Shown here: in pieces, positions 22,478 through 31,104 of the stretch | How the letters are laid out: every line of letters begins with the position of its first letter | Position numbering within the stretch: position 1 is the first letter of the stretch | NCBI GenBank assembly: GCA_017554565.1 | Contig: JAFZID010000148.1 | Span: 1-34,938, forward strand | Source: a bacterium | GTDB lineage: Bacteria > Auribacterota > UBA3054 | Direction: 5' to 3' | DNA length: 34,938 bases | Program-made: the position numbers and the translations under genes | The notes under the pieces: model-generated | The model's database searches: none | What the model was told of the DNA's origin: nothing | The model's input: the letters and a program-made list of their open reading frames with translations, nothing else

Positions 22478-23074
22478 TTACTTCTGGGGGCATTCGCAGC
22501 TTTCGCTGTCTTCCCAGATGGCGGGGAGCTTCGGCCAGCAGTCTTCTTCCCAAACCGGGGTCAGGCTGACGGCATCATAGAAGCTGTTTTCAGCAAAGCC
22601 GAAGAGCAGGCAATCGGAGAGACCGCAAAGGAAGCGGGCAGTGCCGATGAAAACGCCTTCAGCGGCGCCAAGAACGAAACCGAAGATCGGAACAGCAGCG
22701 CTGCCCATGAAAGCTTCTTCAGTCACTTCAGCGGGGCTGGCGACCATGTTGTCGATGCCGCGGGCCCAAGCTTTGTTGATCTTGAACCAAATGTTCTCGG
22801 TGGTCTTGGGTTCGGGCTTGCAGGGCTGGCAGGGCTGGCAGCAGTTCACGAAAGTGAAACCGCAGCAGGGGCTGCAGGGTTTGCAGGCGGGCTTGGCGCA
22901 AGTCCCGCAAGAAACGACGTTCAGGTTGCAGGGCTGGCAGGGGGTTTTCTCGACGCACTTGTAGTTCACGGCGACCTGCTGTCCGCAGGAGCCATCGTTG
23001 CACTGCAGTTCGACATCAGCGAAAGCGGTGCCAACAAAAGCGACCAGAACCAAGAGGGTCATGAGTTTCTTCAT
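22478..23074 (-). CDS. Exported Cys-rich protein, TIGR04073 exosortase-associated type
   Basis: 198 aa from the ATG at 23074, chosen over one 14 codons upstream because AGGAAGG sits 7 bases before it and the signal peptide (MKKLMTLLVLVAFVGTAFA) begins there. Residues about 24-90 are packed with cysteine, mostly as CxPC or CC units (CQPC, CKPC, CSPCCG, CCQPCQPCKP). The C-terminal half, from FKINKAWARGIDNM through GFVLGAAEGVFIGTARFLCGLSDCLLFG to FYDAVSLTPVW, matches my recollection of the TIGR04073 family, found in genomes with PEP-CTERM/exosortase systems. Location is the periplasm or cell surface; the role is unknown. The Cys region could bind metal or form disulfides. It is monocistronic, with its own promoter and terminator. 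Confidence 0.75.
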   Translation of the reverse strand: MKKLMTLLVLVAFVGTAFADVELQCNDGSCGQQVAVNYKCVEKTPCQPCNLNVVSCGTCAKPACKPCSPCCGFTFVNCCQPCQPCKPEPKTTENIWFKINKAWARGIDNMVASPAEVTEEAFMGSAAVPIFGFVLGAAEGVFIGTARFLCGLSDCLLFGFAENSFYDAVSLTPVWEEDCWPKLPAIWEDSESCECPQK

Positions 23075-23113
23075 AGTTTTCCTTCCTACTTGTTTTGTTG
23101 TTGATGTGTTTTC

Positions 23114-23134
23114 CACCGACTCTAGGAAAAGTCG
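23114..23134 (-). other. Hairpin in the 5' leader of the Cys-rich gene
   Basis: On the minus strand CCGACT and AGTCGG pair across an 8-base loop, about 40 bases before the start codon in an 80-base leader. No T run follows, so it is not an ordinary terminator; it may stabilise the mRNA or be regulatory. Confidence 0.4.
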
Positions 23135-23163
23135 GAGGCGTTAATTAAAAATTATTTTGCTTT

Positions 23164-23172
23164 ATTCTATCA
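23164..23172 (-). promoter_or_regulatory. Extended -10 promoter of the Cys-rich gene
   Basis: The minus strand reads TGATAGAAT, an extended -10 with one mismatch to TATAAT. It would give a leader of about 80 bases. No terminator separates it from the NPCBM gene ending at 23196, so read-through is possible. Confidence 0.5.
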
Positions 23173-23195
23173 GATGTGCCCCCGCAAGTCAATAC

Positions 23196-24569
23196 TCACT
23201 CCTCCACCAGGTCAAGCAGGACCCTGAGGTGGAGGGTCTGGCTCTTGGTCATCTTCAATTTCTCCCCGTACTGGGTGACCATGACGCCGTTTTTGGAGTT
23301 GTAAAGGGAGAGCCTGAGACCGTCGTAGGGATAATAGCCGTTGTCGGGAGTCTGCGTTTCGGACTGGAAGTAGCCTTTCTTCCTTACAAGAAGGAAATCC
23401 CCCGACTTCCTTTGAAGAAGCTTCTGGGGCCCTGTCAGGGGATACCAGGCTTCCAGCTGGTTTATCAAAACCACCCCCTCCTTGGCCACGATGCCCTCGT
23501 CGGACCCTTTGACCAGGGAGTAGCCCGGACGTTCCTTTTCCGCCTTGATGGCCACCGGGGCGCCCGCGGGGAACTTGGTTACCAAACTGAGGCAGGACAT
23601 GACGTCGTGGGAAGTGATGTTTTTGGACATGACGTCGACGGACAGCTCCCCGCTGCGGGGGTTCAGACGGTAAACGATCATGCGCCGGACGCCGTTCAGA
23701 AGATCCGGGGCCGCCAGCACTCTTATGGCGCCGTCTTCCTCAACCCGCCATTTCCATTTCTTGGGATCGGCCACCACGGCCTTGTAATTGCGGGTGGGAA
23801 CTATCTCCTCCTCGGGCTGCAGGAAAGACTGCATCGTGCCGCCGAAGTTCTCCCGGCTGTTCGGACCGTAATGCACCAGCATGCCGTGGTGCTCCGGAGC
23901 GATCATGACGCAGGCGTAGGCGTTGCTCGCCCCCACCAGGGGGCCGTATTCTCCGCCGGACGCCCGGCAGAAGACCGTCACGCCCTTTCTGGTCTCCGTG
24001 GGAAAGGCCTGGAAGCTGTCGCTTTTGCATTGCGAGACGTAGTTGGTCCGGCCAAAGATCATGGTCTCCCTAAGTCTCACGCCGCCCTCCAGTTCGGGGT
24101 CCAGAAGGTCGACTACCGCCTCGCTGTCCCCTTCCACGGTTATTGTAAGGTCTTCCGTGCCCTTGAAAGTCTGGTTGACTTCCTCGAAGGAGCCTTTTTT
24201 GATCTCGGCTTCCCAGATGGTCTTTTTGTTGCCGCTTATGCTGACCTTGGCTTTGGCTTCCTTGGGGGAAGACTCGTCCATGCAGACGCACATTTTCAAT
24301 GTGGCTTTGTCCTGGGGCAGGGCGTAAACCAAGATGGCGCTGCCCTTGACGCTCAGGCCTTTCTCAAAGACCGCGCCGCCGTTTTTCAAAGGCTTACCGT
24401 CGAAAGTCTCGTTCCTGGTCACTTTGGGGAAGCCGCCCTTCTGGGCGTAGCACTCCACGCCCACGGGTTCGCTGAGGCTGACGTGGGAACGGTCATAGAC
24501 TCTCTGATCCACGCTGGCGCAACCTAAAATAAGCAAAGCCGCGCCGCTAAAGAAAAGAACGTTTTTCAT
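23196..24569 (-). CDS. NPCBM-domain lipoprotein
   Basis: 457 aa from the ATG at 24569, preferred to one 8 codons upstream because it overlaps the metzincin stop (ATGA) and begins a signal peptide, MKNVLFFSGAALLILGC, with lipobox Cys17. Residues about 30-160 fit an NPCBM carbohydrate-binding module: a target sentence of FEKGLSVKGSAILVYALPQDKATLKMCVCMDE then KAKVSISGNKKTIWEAEIKKG. The remaining 300 residues are beta-rich and resemble no enzyme I can name; a glycan-binding or sugar-epimerase-like sheet fold is possible. It is probably anchored to a membrane and binds glycan. Translational coupling to the protease gene upstream suggests they act together at the cell surface. Confidence 0.72.
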   Translation of the reverse strand: MKNVLFFSGAALLILGCASVDQRVYDRSHVSLSEPVGVECYAQKGGFPKVTRNETFDGKPLKNGGAVFEKGLSVKGSAILVYALPQDKATLKMCVCMDESSPKEAKAKVSISGNKKTIWEAEIKKGSFEEVNQTFKGTEDLTITVEGDSEAVVDLLDPELEGGVRLRETMIFGRTNYVSQCKSDSFQAFPTETRKGVTVFCRASGGEYGPLVGASNAYACVMIAPEHHGMLVHYGPNSRENFGGTMQSFLQPEEEIVPTRNYKAVVADPKKWKWRVEEDGAIRVLAAPDLLNGVRRMIVYRLNPRSGELSVDVMSKNITSHDVMSCLSLVTKFPAGAPVAIKAEKERPGYSLVKGSDEGIVAKEGVVLINQLEAWYPLTGPQKLLQRKSGDFLLVRKKGYFQSETQTPDNGYYPYDGLRLSLYNSKNGVMVTQYGEKLKMTKSQTLHLRVLLDLVEE

Positions 24570-26542
24570 TTTTGGATATACATGCCGCCGCACATCTTGA
24601 AGAAAGCGCCCTTCTCGCCGACGTCCTTAAGCCAGAAACGCTCGCACATCCCGTTGCCGCCGACAAGGAAATTGCTAAGGATGTAAGCTTTGCCGTTCAC
24701 TATGACTCTTGTCAGCATCTGCTTCTGCAGATTGATGACGAAGATCCAGTCCTGCCAGGACTCGTCGATCCTGGCCTTGGTCGTGGTTGTCTTCTCTTCG
24801 CTGCAGATCTCCATCTTGCCTTCTTCGGTAACATGAACGTAGAAAAGCGAATCTCCGCTAATATCCTTGACATCGAAATAAGTGCTGCCGAGGCTGGGTT
24901 TCAGTCTGACCCTGAATTCCAGAGTCTTGGCGCTATTATCCTCGGGCTTCAGGGCCATGGGCGCCATAACGCCGCTGCCGCCGTGATGGGACCACAAGAC
25001 TTTCCCCTCCTCGGGATCTTCCACTATTTCGCCCTGAGTGTCGCTGTCAAGCGGCATAAAGCCAAACTGTTTGTCGACCTTGCCCAGTTCGAAATCGCTG
25101 AAATCATATTTCCTGCTGGAGGCGGAAGGAATGGGGGCCGTCAGAGTGACGGTGCTGTAATTTCCGTAGGAGTCGATGGCGTCGATCTGCACCATGCCCT
25201 TGTCATAGAGTTTCAGGGCTTCAAAAATGTTGATCTTCGCGACCTTTTCGCTATAGGGAGCGGGATAGTAATGCGTCTGTTCAAGAGAGCAGACGAAGAA
25301 CGGGTCCGTTATGGTGTACCATACCAGGCCGTTCTCGGCTTCGATCTTTATAGTCTCCCTGTCCTCTTCCAAGGTAATAGAAGGGCCCTTCTCGCTGACA
25401 AGCCCTTTCACCTCATTGAAGAAAGGCGAAACGTTCAGCCAGGCCGTTTCCGGCTTGTTCCAGCAGTATTCTTCCTCTTCCGTGAAGTAATAGTTCGTGG
25501 GGCAGCGCGCAGTCGGTGTCTCATAGAAGGTAAAGATCCTGTTGATGTGGTCGCCCGCCCTGGCCATGATGCCCGGGCCCTCGATGTGAGGCAGCCCGAA
25601 GCTGTGCCCCAGTTCATGCTGATAAGCGCCCAGAGTCGTGGCCACGTGCCCCCACTGGACGTCTCTCCATATTGAGTCGTTGTTGGGGGAAGTTATGGGC
25701 GTATTGTTGGTGAAAGCCTGCACCACGTCGGAAAGCGAAGAGGGCCAGCCGTAGAGGCCGTTGGCGCCGAACTGGCCGAGAAGCTGGCCGCCCAGGGCCG
25801 TGTTACCCGATAGTTTTCCGTTCCTTATCATCTGGGTGTTGCAGAGCCCCGTGATATGGCGGTTGCCTTTTCCTTCCTTGCCTTTGCCCACCGTGCGCAA
25901 AAATTCTTCGTAGAGCTTGTCTTCGTTGAAGTCGTCGTTCAGGCGGCGCCATTCGTTGATCTCCGCTCTGGAATATTTGCTGGTGATGATCTGGACGTCT
26001 ATTTCGCCGTCCTTATCGAGATAGAAGCTGAAGGTCTTCCTCGGATAGCCGTTCCTGACCAGGCTGTCGGCGCTGTAGGACTGCAGCAGTTCAAGGGACG
26101 TGCGGTACTTCTTCAGCCAAAGGTCAGGGTCCTGTTCCTGCGGGTCGTTCTCCAGGTTCGTCAGATATTTCCTGTCCCCGGTGTTGTCCACCAGATAATA
26201 AGCCTGGTATAAGTAATCCGTCTTCGGCCTTTCGTAGTTAAGAGAGATATTGCAGACTGTTTCACCGCTCTTGATCTCAATGTCGTTCTTGCCGAATTTG
26301 AGTTTCGTCCAGGCTTTGAAGCGTCCCTTGTAAGCCGGGCACTGCAGAGTCAAGCCGGTCGTCTTGTTCACGACCGTCACTTCCGTGATGTCGCTGGGTC
26401 CGTGGCCGCGGAACAAAGGCACTGGATAAGTTATCCTTTCGCCGTCTTTGAAGTTGTCCACGACGATCGGGGAAAGATCTTTCTTTTTCCCGCAGGCGGA
26501 AAAGAGTAAGCAGATTGCCAGAAGAAGAAGTACTTTTTTCAT
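24566..26542 (-). CDS. Lipoprotein metalloprotease with HExxHxxGxxH (metzincin) motif
   Basis: 658 aa from the ATG at 26542, preferred to one 21 codons upstream because GGAG precedes it and it starts a lipoprotein signal (MKKVLLLLAICLLFSAC, Cys17). The zinc site is HELGHSFGLPH (H309, E310, H313, H319), followed by GPGIMARAGDHINRIF, which supplies a Met-turn. This arrangement resembles the putative zincin family of PF12044 (fungal YIL108W type). The N-terminal 200 residues include an Ig-like region. The C-terminal 170 (from about FSDFELGKVDKQFGF) look like a concanavalin-type sandwich. It probably acts on proteins at the cell surface. It overlaps the NPCBM gene and has its own extended -10 promoter. 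Confidence 0.8.
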   Translation of the reverse strand: MKKVLLLLAICLLFSACGKKKDLSPIVVDNFKDGERITYPVPLFRGHGPSDITEVTVVNKTTGLTLQCPAYKGRFKAWTKLKFGKNDIEIKSGETVCNISLNYERPKTDYLYQAYYLVDNTGDRKYLTNLENDPQEQDPDLWLKKYRTSLELLQSYSADSLVRNGYPRKTFSFYLDKDGEIDVQIITSKYSRAEINEWRRLNDDFNEDKLYEEFLRTVGKGKEGKGNRHITGLCNTQMIRNGKLSGNTALGGQLLGQFGANGLYGWPSSLSDVVQAFTNNTPITSPNNDSIWRDVQWGHVATTLGAYQHELGHSFGLPHIEGPGIMARAGDHINRIFTFYETPTARCPTNYYFTEEEEYCWNKPETAWLNVSPFFNEVKGLVSEKGPSITLEEDRETIKIEAENGLVWYTITDPFFVCSLEQTHYYPAPYSEKVAKINIFEALKLYDKGMVQIDAIDSYGNYSTVTLTAPIPSASSRKYDFSDFELGKVDKQFGFMPLDSDTQGEIVEDPEEGKVLWSHHGGSGVMAPMALKPEDNSAKTLEFRVRLKPSLGSTYFDVKDISGDSLFYVHVTEEGKMEICSEEKTTTTKARIDESWQDWIFVINLQKQMLTRVIVNGKAYILSNFLVGGNGMCERFWLKDVGEKGAFFKMCGGMYIQK

Positions 26543-26573
26543 ATGTTTCTCCAAAACAATTAAACAACAAACT

Positions 26574-26582
26574 ATTTTAGCA
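26574..26582 (-). promoter_or_regulatory. Extended -10 promoter of the metzincin gene
   Basis: The minus strand reads TGCTAAAAT, an extended -10 with one mismatch, about 32 bases before the ATG at 26542, and no clear -35. It lies in the 52-base gap after the AT-rich operon, where no terminator was seen. Confidence 0.5.
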
Positions 26583-26594
26583 AAAACACTGTCT

Positions 26595-27455
26595 TCAAAT
26601 CTCATTAACGATAGCTAACAAACGATATCTTTCACTTAAAACAAAAGTTATTATATCTCTTCTATTTTCCATGTCGCTCTGATGAGTCAGCCACTCATTT
26701 AACTTAGAACAATACAACGATATAAAATTGACATCATCTATACTAAGCAAAGACGCAACTTGAGTCACAAAGCAGCGCATAATAAAACCCCTGGCATTAT
26801 AATTCGAATCAAGCCATTTAATAATACCTTCTTTTATTTCTTCGTCTGACAAACCTGAATAAAACAAAACGGCGAGATTATATACTTCACCTTTATTTCC
26901 ATTAAATTGGCTCAAAAAATCCTTCATTGTTGAACGGCAAGATTTTCTTTCCAAACAGGCATACAAAAGATTAACGAAATCAAATTCAGCATTTTTATCA
27001 TACAAAACAAGTTTTTTTAGAGTATTGTCATGAGATTTAGTATCATGCAATGACCAGTAATAAGCCATCAACAACCTGTAAAGGTCTGCGCAATAAGGTG
27101 AAAAATCCAATTTTGAATTTTTGTCAATTAATTGATTTAAATAACAGGGCAAAACTGGATCATCATTTTTAGCATTAAACAAATATGAAGCATAAGCATA
27201 TCCTATAACAAGATCTGCCCTCTCACTACAGGCAAGAGTTTCATCAGTTTGTTCTTCTAAAATATCTTTCAATGCTATAGCGGCTTCTCGCCATTCTTTC
27301 CTTTTGGCCAAAACTTCAGACTTTTTCACCGCATCAATCAAATATGAACCAGATCCTAAATGTTCAGAAATATAAACTATTCCGTCACGTTTTTCACACG
27401 CAAACGAAGTGATAGTTATTATTGAGATAAAAATTAATAAAGCTGATATCTTCAC
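26595..27455 (-). CDS. Exported alpha-helical protein, paralogue of the operon's first gene
   Basis: 286 aa, starting with GTG at 27455 that overlaps the previous stop (GTGA). Signal peptide MKISALLIFISIITITSFAC. The next 45 residues (RDGIVYISEHLGSGSYL..., LAKRKEWREAAIALKD) resemble the start of the 31101-33032 protein (RNGVWFLHPHITGSVYL..., LAKQKKWEEAANKAGE). The remainder is predicted helical with TPR-like spacing, but no consensus TPR was counted. It has no catalytic motif I can identify. It is the last gene of a five-gene AT-rich operon; about 28% GC in a sampled line. Its function is unknown; helical repeats suggest protein binding in the periplasm or at the surface. Confidence 0.75.
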   Translation of the reverse strand: MKISALLIFISIITITSFACEKRDGIVYISEHLGSGSYLIDAVKKSEVLAKRKEWREAAIALKDILEEQTDETLACSERADLVIGYAYASYLFNAKNDDPVLPCYLNQLIDKNSKLDFSPYCADLYRLLMAYYWSLHDTKSHDNTLKKLVLYDKNAEFDFVNLLYACLERKSCRSTMKDFLSQFNGNKGEVYNLAVLFYSGLSDEEIKEGIIKWLDSNYNARGFIMRCFVTQVASLLSIDDVNFISLYCSKLNEWLTHQSDMENRRDIITFVLSERYRLLAIVNEI

Positions 27456-28693
27456 ATTATTTTCTTATTTATATAAACCAGTGCTGCAAGGACAATCAAA
27501 GCGACAAAACTAGGCTCAGGTAATTGCGAAATAAGGTAAGGAAAAGATTCGCCTTCATCAATGTCCCAAACATTTTCAAAATCCCAGTTTTTAAAAGTTG
27601 AAGAAACCTTCATTTCTTCTTCCGTTTTACCAATCGCAAAATTATCATCAGCTTTAGTTAAACTTGCATTAAAAAAGCAATCGGAAATGAATAAATAATC
27701 ATTTGTGCTGAACACTCCTATAAAAGCTTTCCTAAAACCATTTCCACCATCAACCGATCCTGACGAATAACATCTGGAAATGTTGATTTTGGAAAGTGCG
27801 TTACGATTATTAACCGCTGAAATGAACCCACATGCTTGTGGATTATTCCCTCCTTTGACAATTTTAACAAGGCTATAAGAATTTTGAATATTGATTTCAG
27901 CGTTGTTTGAAACCAAATATCCAATAAAGCCACCAGCATAACCTGAATCGCCATCATCATAAACAAGATCTGATTTTGCCCAACACTTGTCTATATAAAG
28001 ACCTCCGCTACAATCGACATGGGATATAAGTCCACCGGAATAAAGTAAAGAATCAATAAAAGCTTCAGATCCGCAATTGATTATTTTCAAAAAAGAATTT
28101 GTTTCTATCAATGCTGTTCCTATCAATCCGCCATTATAAGAACCAGGAAAAGCATCCAAATTAATAATTCCGGTCGTAAAACAATTCTCAACGCTGGAAT
28201 TTTTCCCGGAGTTAGATACTATCGTGCCCACCAAAACACCACTGCCATAATATGCAGCGCCTTTTAAATGCATATTTTTTACGACAATGTTTTTCAGCTG
28301 AAATATACCATAGGAAAAAACACCATGTGGATAAAGTTTTATTTCATAACCATAATAGGGATTAATAATAGAGTAACCCTGTCCGTCATAATTCAAAACA
28401 AAAGAGCCCTTTTGATTATAAGTTATCACCGGGCGCCATCCATAATTGATATCTTTCTCTTGGTCATAACCCCTTTGCGTGTCGGTGGCGTCTATATCTC
28501 CTATCTGTTTGCAATAAATAATACTATTCGCCTCAAAATTATCACTATTTTCGCTGAGCCAGAAAAAGTTTTCGTATCTTTCAAAAAGATAAGGATCTGT
28601 TTCCGTACCATCGCCTTTGGGTTTTATCGGTTCATTAACAGCCCAAAGCGAAAAAGCATAAATGCATATCAATACAAGTAATTTGTTATTCAT
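27452..28693 (-). CDS. GLUG-like beta-helix surface protein with PEP-CTERM signal
   Basis: 413 aa. Signal peptide MNNKLLVLICIYAFSLWA, then GDGTETDPYLF, the entry motif common before GLUG repeats in surface proteins. Several glycine-rich turns follow (GQGYSIINPY, GSGVLVGTI, NGGLIGTALI, SGGLISHV, AGGFIGYLV), each ending a beta strand, as in a right-handed parallel beta-helix. The C-terminus is PEPSFVALIVLAALVYINKKIM in form: PEP box, hydrophobic stretch, basic tail. Exosortase would cleave there, releasing it to the extracellular matrix or surface. The role could be adhesion or glycan contact. AAGGAT precedes the ATG; its stop overlaps the GTG of the next gene, and the previous gene ends 11 bases upstream. 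It belongs to the AT-rich operon. Confidence 0.82.
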   Translation of the reverse strand: MNNKLLVLICIYAFSLWAVNEPIKPKGDGTETDPYLFERYENFFWLSENSDNFEANSIIYCKQIGDIDATDTQRGYDQEKDINYGWRPVITYNQKGSFVLNYDGQGYSIINPYYGYEIKLYPHGVFSYGIFQLKNIVVKNMHLKGAAYYGSGVLVGTIVSNSGKNSSVENCFTTGIINLDAFPGSYNGGLIGTALIETNSFLKIINCGSEAFIDSLLYSGGLISHVDCSGGLYIDKCWAKSDLVYDDGDSGYAGGFIGYLVSNNAEINIQNSYSLVKIVKGGNNPQACGFISAVNNRNALSKINISRCYSSGSVDGGNGFRKAFIGVFSTNDYLFISDCFFNASLTKADDNFAIGKTEEEMKVSSTFKNWDFENVWDIDEGESFPYLISQLPEPSFVALIVLAALVYINKKIM

Positions 28694-28704
28694 AGAATTT
28701 ATCC

Positions 28705-29667
28705 TTACTGCTTCATAGAAAGATTGATGGCTTCAAATATTTCGGCTTCAGAAATATCGTTCCTGTCAGGAATAAAATAATACCAATACCTCTTATTATC
28801 TTTTGTTTGAGAATAATATTCCTCAGCCATTCTATACCATTTAGGCATACTATCGTTCAACCACTTTCCTAGTTTAAGATCTCCGTTTGATATCATTTTT
28901 TCAATATAACGCCACCCCTTTGGCTCTGGGAAAGCATATTCTTCGTTGTGTTCTTCCCACCAAGAAATAAACTCACCTCTTATGGGTGAGTTGCTTACTT
29001 TTTTTAAAGCGGAAACTAATAAGGTTAAATTAGTATCTCCATCTTTAATTGCCGAGTAAACATAAGGAAAAGAATAGAACCCAAGCTTTGACATATCATT
29101 TATAAGTCTTTCTTTAACAATTGCCCTTGTTTCTTCTCTATTACATTCATTTTGCCAACAATCATACCAAGTATTCCAAATTACTGGCATATGAAGCCTA
29201 TCATAATGCCACCAAAAATAACATATTTCATCATTGTTAAAAACAATCTCTCCTTCTTTGTACTTAAACCAGCAAAAAGCTATATTGCCGTAAGTCTCAA
29301 AGCCTAATTGAAGACCACCTTTAGAATTTATCTGTTTACAAACTCCCTCAAAAACAGAATTGGTTATATATCCGACATTATCGCAATATCTCAAACAAAA
29401 GCAATTGTTATTAAAGTTGGTTTCAAAGAAAGAAAAGAGTAAAGGCAGCGCAACTTTTGGAGGTATATTTGAAAGCTTTCTTCTTGCGACAATTCCAGCC
29501 AAAAAATCATTTTTTACCGAATCAGGATACTTTTCCCATGAAAAATCAAACTTATCAAAAAGTATAATTGGAGTTTTTTCAACAGTTTGTATTAAGTTTA
29601 AATAATCTAAAAAGTCACCGCTGAAAGCAGAAAATGTTATAAAAAAAACAAATAGTATTTTATTCAT
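28705..29667 (-). CDS. Exported protein of unknown function
   Basis: 320 aa with a short signal peptide (MNKILFVFFITFSAFSG). The rest is rich in Trp, Tyr, Phe and Cys in the middle (NNNCFCLRYCDN, ICYFWWHYDRLHMP, WNTWYDCWQNEC), then a charged helical C-terminal third. No family or catalytic motif was recognised. GAGGAAG lies 5 bases ahead of the ATG. It is the third gene of the AT-rich operon, 12 bases after the previous stop and 11 before the next start. The cysteines suggest disulfides in an exported protein. Confidence 0.7.
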   Translation of the reverse strand: MNKILFVFFITFSAFSGDFLDYLNLIQTVEKTPIILFDKFDFSWEKYPDSVKNDFLAGIVARRKLSNIPPKVALPLLFSFFETNFNNNCFCLRYCDNVGYITNSVFEGVCKQINSKGGLQLGFETYGNIAFCWFKYKEGEIVFNNDEICYFWWHYDRLHMPVIWNTWYDCWQNECNREETRAIVKERLINDMSKLGFYSFPYVYSAIKDGDTNLTLLVSALKKVSNSPIRGEFISWWEEHNEEYAFPEPKGWRYIEKMISNGDLKLGKWLNDSMPKWYRMAEEYYSQTKDNKRYWYYFIPDRNDISEAEIFEAINLSMKQ

Positions 29668-29679
29668 ATTGCTTCCTCG

Positions 29680-31104
29680 TTATTCTATTGGTTCGATTGT
29701 TGGACATATAACATAATGATGTAATATTGTCATATTGGCTCCGAGTTGATAAGGCCTATGTAACATTTTTGGCAAATTAAAAAATCTGCTTTTAAACATA
29801 GCCCAGGATTCAAAGCAATTAACTCTTAGATCATTGCTAACTTTTCTAGCCGCATGAGATCCACTGTAATAAATTAAATCGCTTGCGAAAATAGAAACAT
29901 TATTGTTTTTCAAAAAATATTCAGGCCAAATAGCGGAAGCAAAAAAAGCCTCGGCATCACTATCAACGTCAAATGTTAAATCCCTATTCCCAAACGTGTC
30001 CATACTAATGCAACGGCAAGGGCAACTATTATAAATCATGGTAATCAATGTGTTTATATTTGGGCAAAGGGGAGTTTCATCTGTCGCCACAAAGGGCTCA
30101 CCATACACTGACCATTGTTCATCAACGGATTCCGATATTGAATTACAATCAATGGCACTTTCTCCAAGAATACACCATTGGCAACCTTTTAATTCGCATA
30201 TGGCATCAAGTGCTTGCCTTTCCAACGGATAAGGTTGTCTACCAATAGTTGCTGCATAACCCTTGAATTTGAGCGTTGCAAACTCAACGTCATTACAATA
30301 AAAAATTATCCTCGCATCGGCACATACATCTGGATGTACTACCCATTCAGTATAAAGATTGGTAAAAGCGTTATCGATAAACCATTCCTTAATATCACAA
30401 TTCTTAATTTCTATATCACTCCCGTTTATGCTCCAATACCCATCTTTAAATCTATTTTTCCATAGGTGTAAAGCCGAAGGGACAGATATTTTCAAATTGC
30501 AATCAGTTGTGTCAAGTTCTGTGTTTGTTATCCAAGCGTGAATTTTGTAGAGGTCATCATCAAGGATAGACGATTTGCTAATTTTTCTATAATCTTCATT
30601 AAATAGAGAATTACACATTACATCGAGACAATCGTTGTCAATATTCCAATGAATAGGCGCTGTCCCCTCGGCGGTATGATTGAAATCTATTCCCTCTCTA
30701 TTTGCAGACAAATTCGGTTTGCGCACATATATTGTTTTTGTTGAACTCAAATAATGCGGTTGAGTTTGACCGGTTTCTTCAGTAGTATAATAAATGGAAG
30801 CGTTTATCGTCAGTTCCTTTTCCGTACTCGGCATTTTATCTATAATTAAAAGTTGATTTATAGTTGACTCTGAAATAACAGTATTGCCATCTGCTACGTA
30901 AAAACTACTATCTCTTATTGTGCCATTGCAATTGTAATCGACACAAAATACTGTATTGCTCTTACCAACAGCCAAATAAAAAGAAGAACCTATAATGTCT
31001 ATGTAATTTTCAACATTACCCAACACTGACACTGAAATTGCACAAATTGAAAAAGTAAAAAGTAAAAGAAGTTTTATAAATCGATGTTTGTATGTTGAAA
31101 TCAT
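29680..31104 (-). CDS. Exported Cys-rich protein of unknown function
   Basis: 474 aa with a basic n-region and signal peptide (MISTYKHRFIKLLLLFTFSICAISVSVLG). Residues about 30-130 are beta-rich and Ig-like. A middle part (about 130-290) is also beta-rich. The last 180 residues hold clustered Cys (ELKGCQWCILGESAIDC, NSCPCRCISMDTFGNRD) and SGSHAARKV, which might be an enzyme domain of Cys-His-Asp type, but no family was recognised and no triad can be assigned. Its start overlaps the stop of the 31101-33032 gene (ATGA) and AAGGAAAT precedes it, so it is translated with that gene. Confidence 0.7.
   Translation of the reverse strand: MISTYKHRFIKLLLLFTFSICAISVSVLGNVENYIDIIGSSFYLAVGKSNTVFCVDYNCNGTIRDSSFYVADGNTVISESTINQLLIIDKMPSTEKELTINASIYYTTEETGQTQPHYLSSTKTIYVRKPNLSANREGIDFNHTAEGTAPIHWNIDNDCLDVMCNSLFNEDYRKISKSSILDDDLYKIHAWITNTELDTTDCNLKISVPSALHLWKNRFKDGYWSINGSDIEIKNCDIKEWFIDNAFTNLYTEWVVHPDVCADARIIFYCNDVEFATLKFKGYAATIGRQPYPLERQALDAICELKGCQWCILGESAIDCNSISESVDEQWSVYGEPFVATDETPLCPNINTLITMIYNSCPCRCISMDTFGNRDLTFDVDSDAEAFFASAIWPEYFLKNNNVSIFASDLIYYSGSHAARKVSNDLRVNCFESWAMFKSRFFNLPKMLHRPYQLGANMTILHHYVICPTIEPIE

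Noticed and set aside
22800-22960. Short tandem repeats with GGGCTGGCAG units
   Set aside because: They encode the repeated CQPC/CKPC units of the Cys-rich protein and are explained by coding sequence; they are not a CRISPR array.
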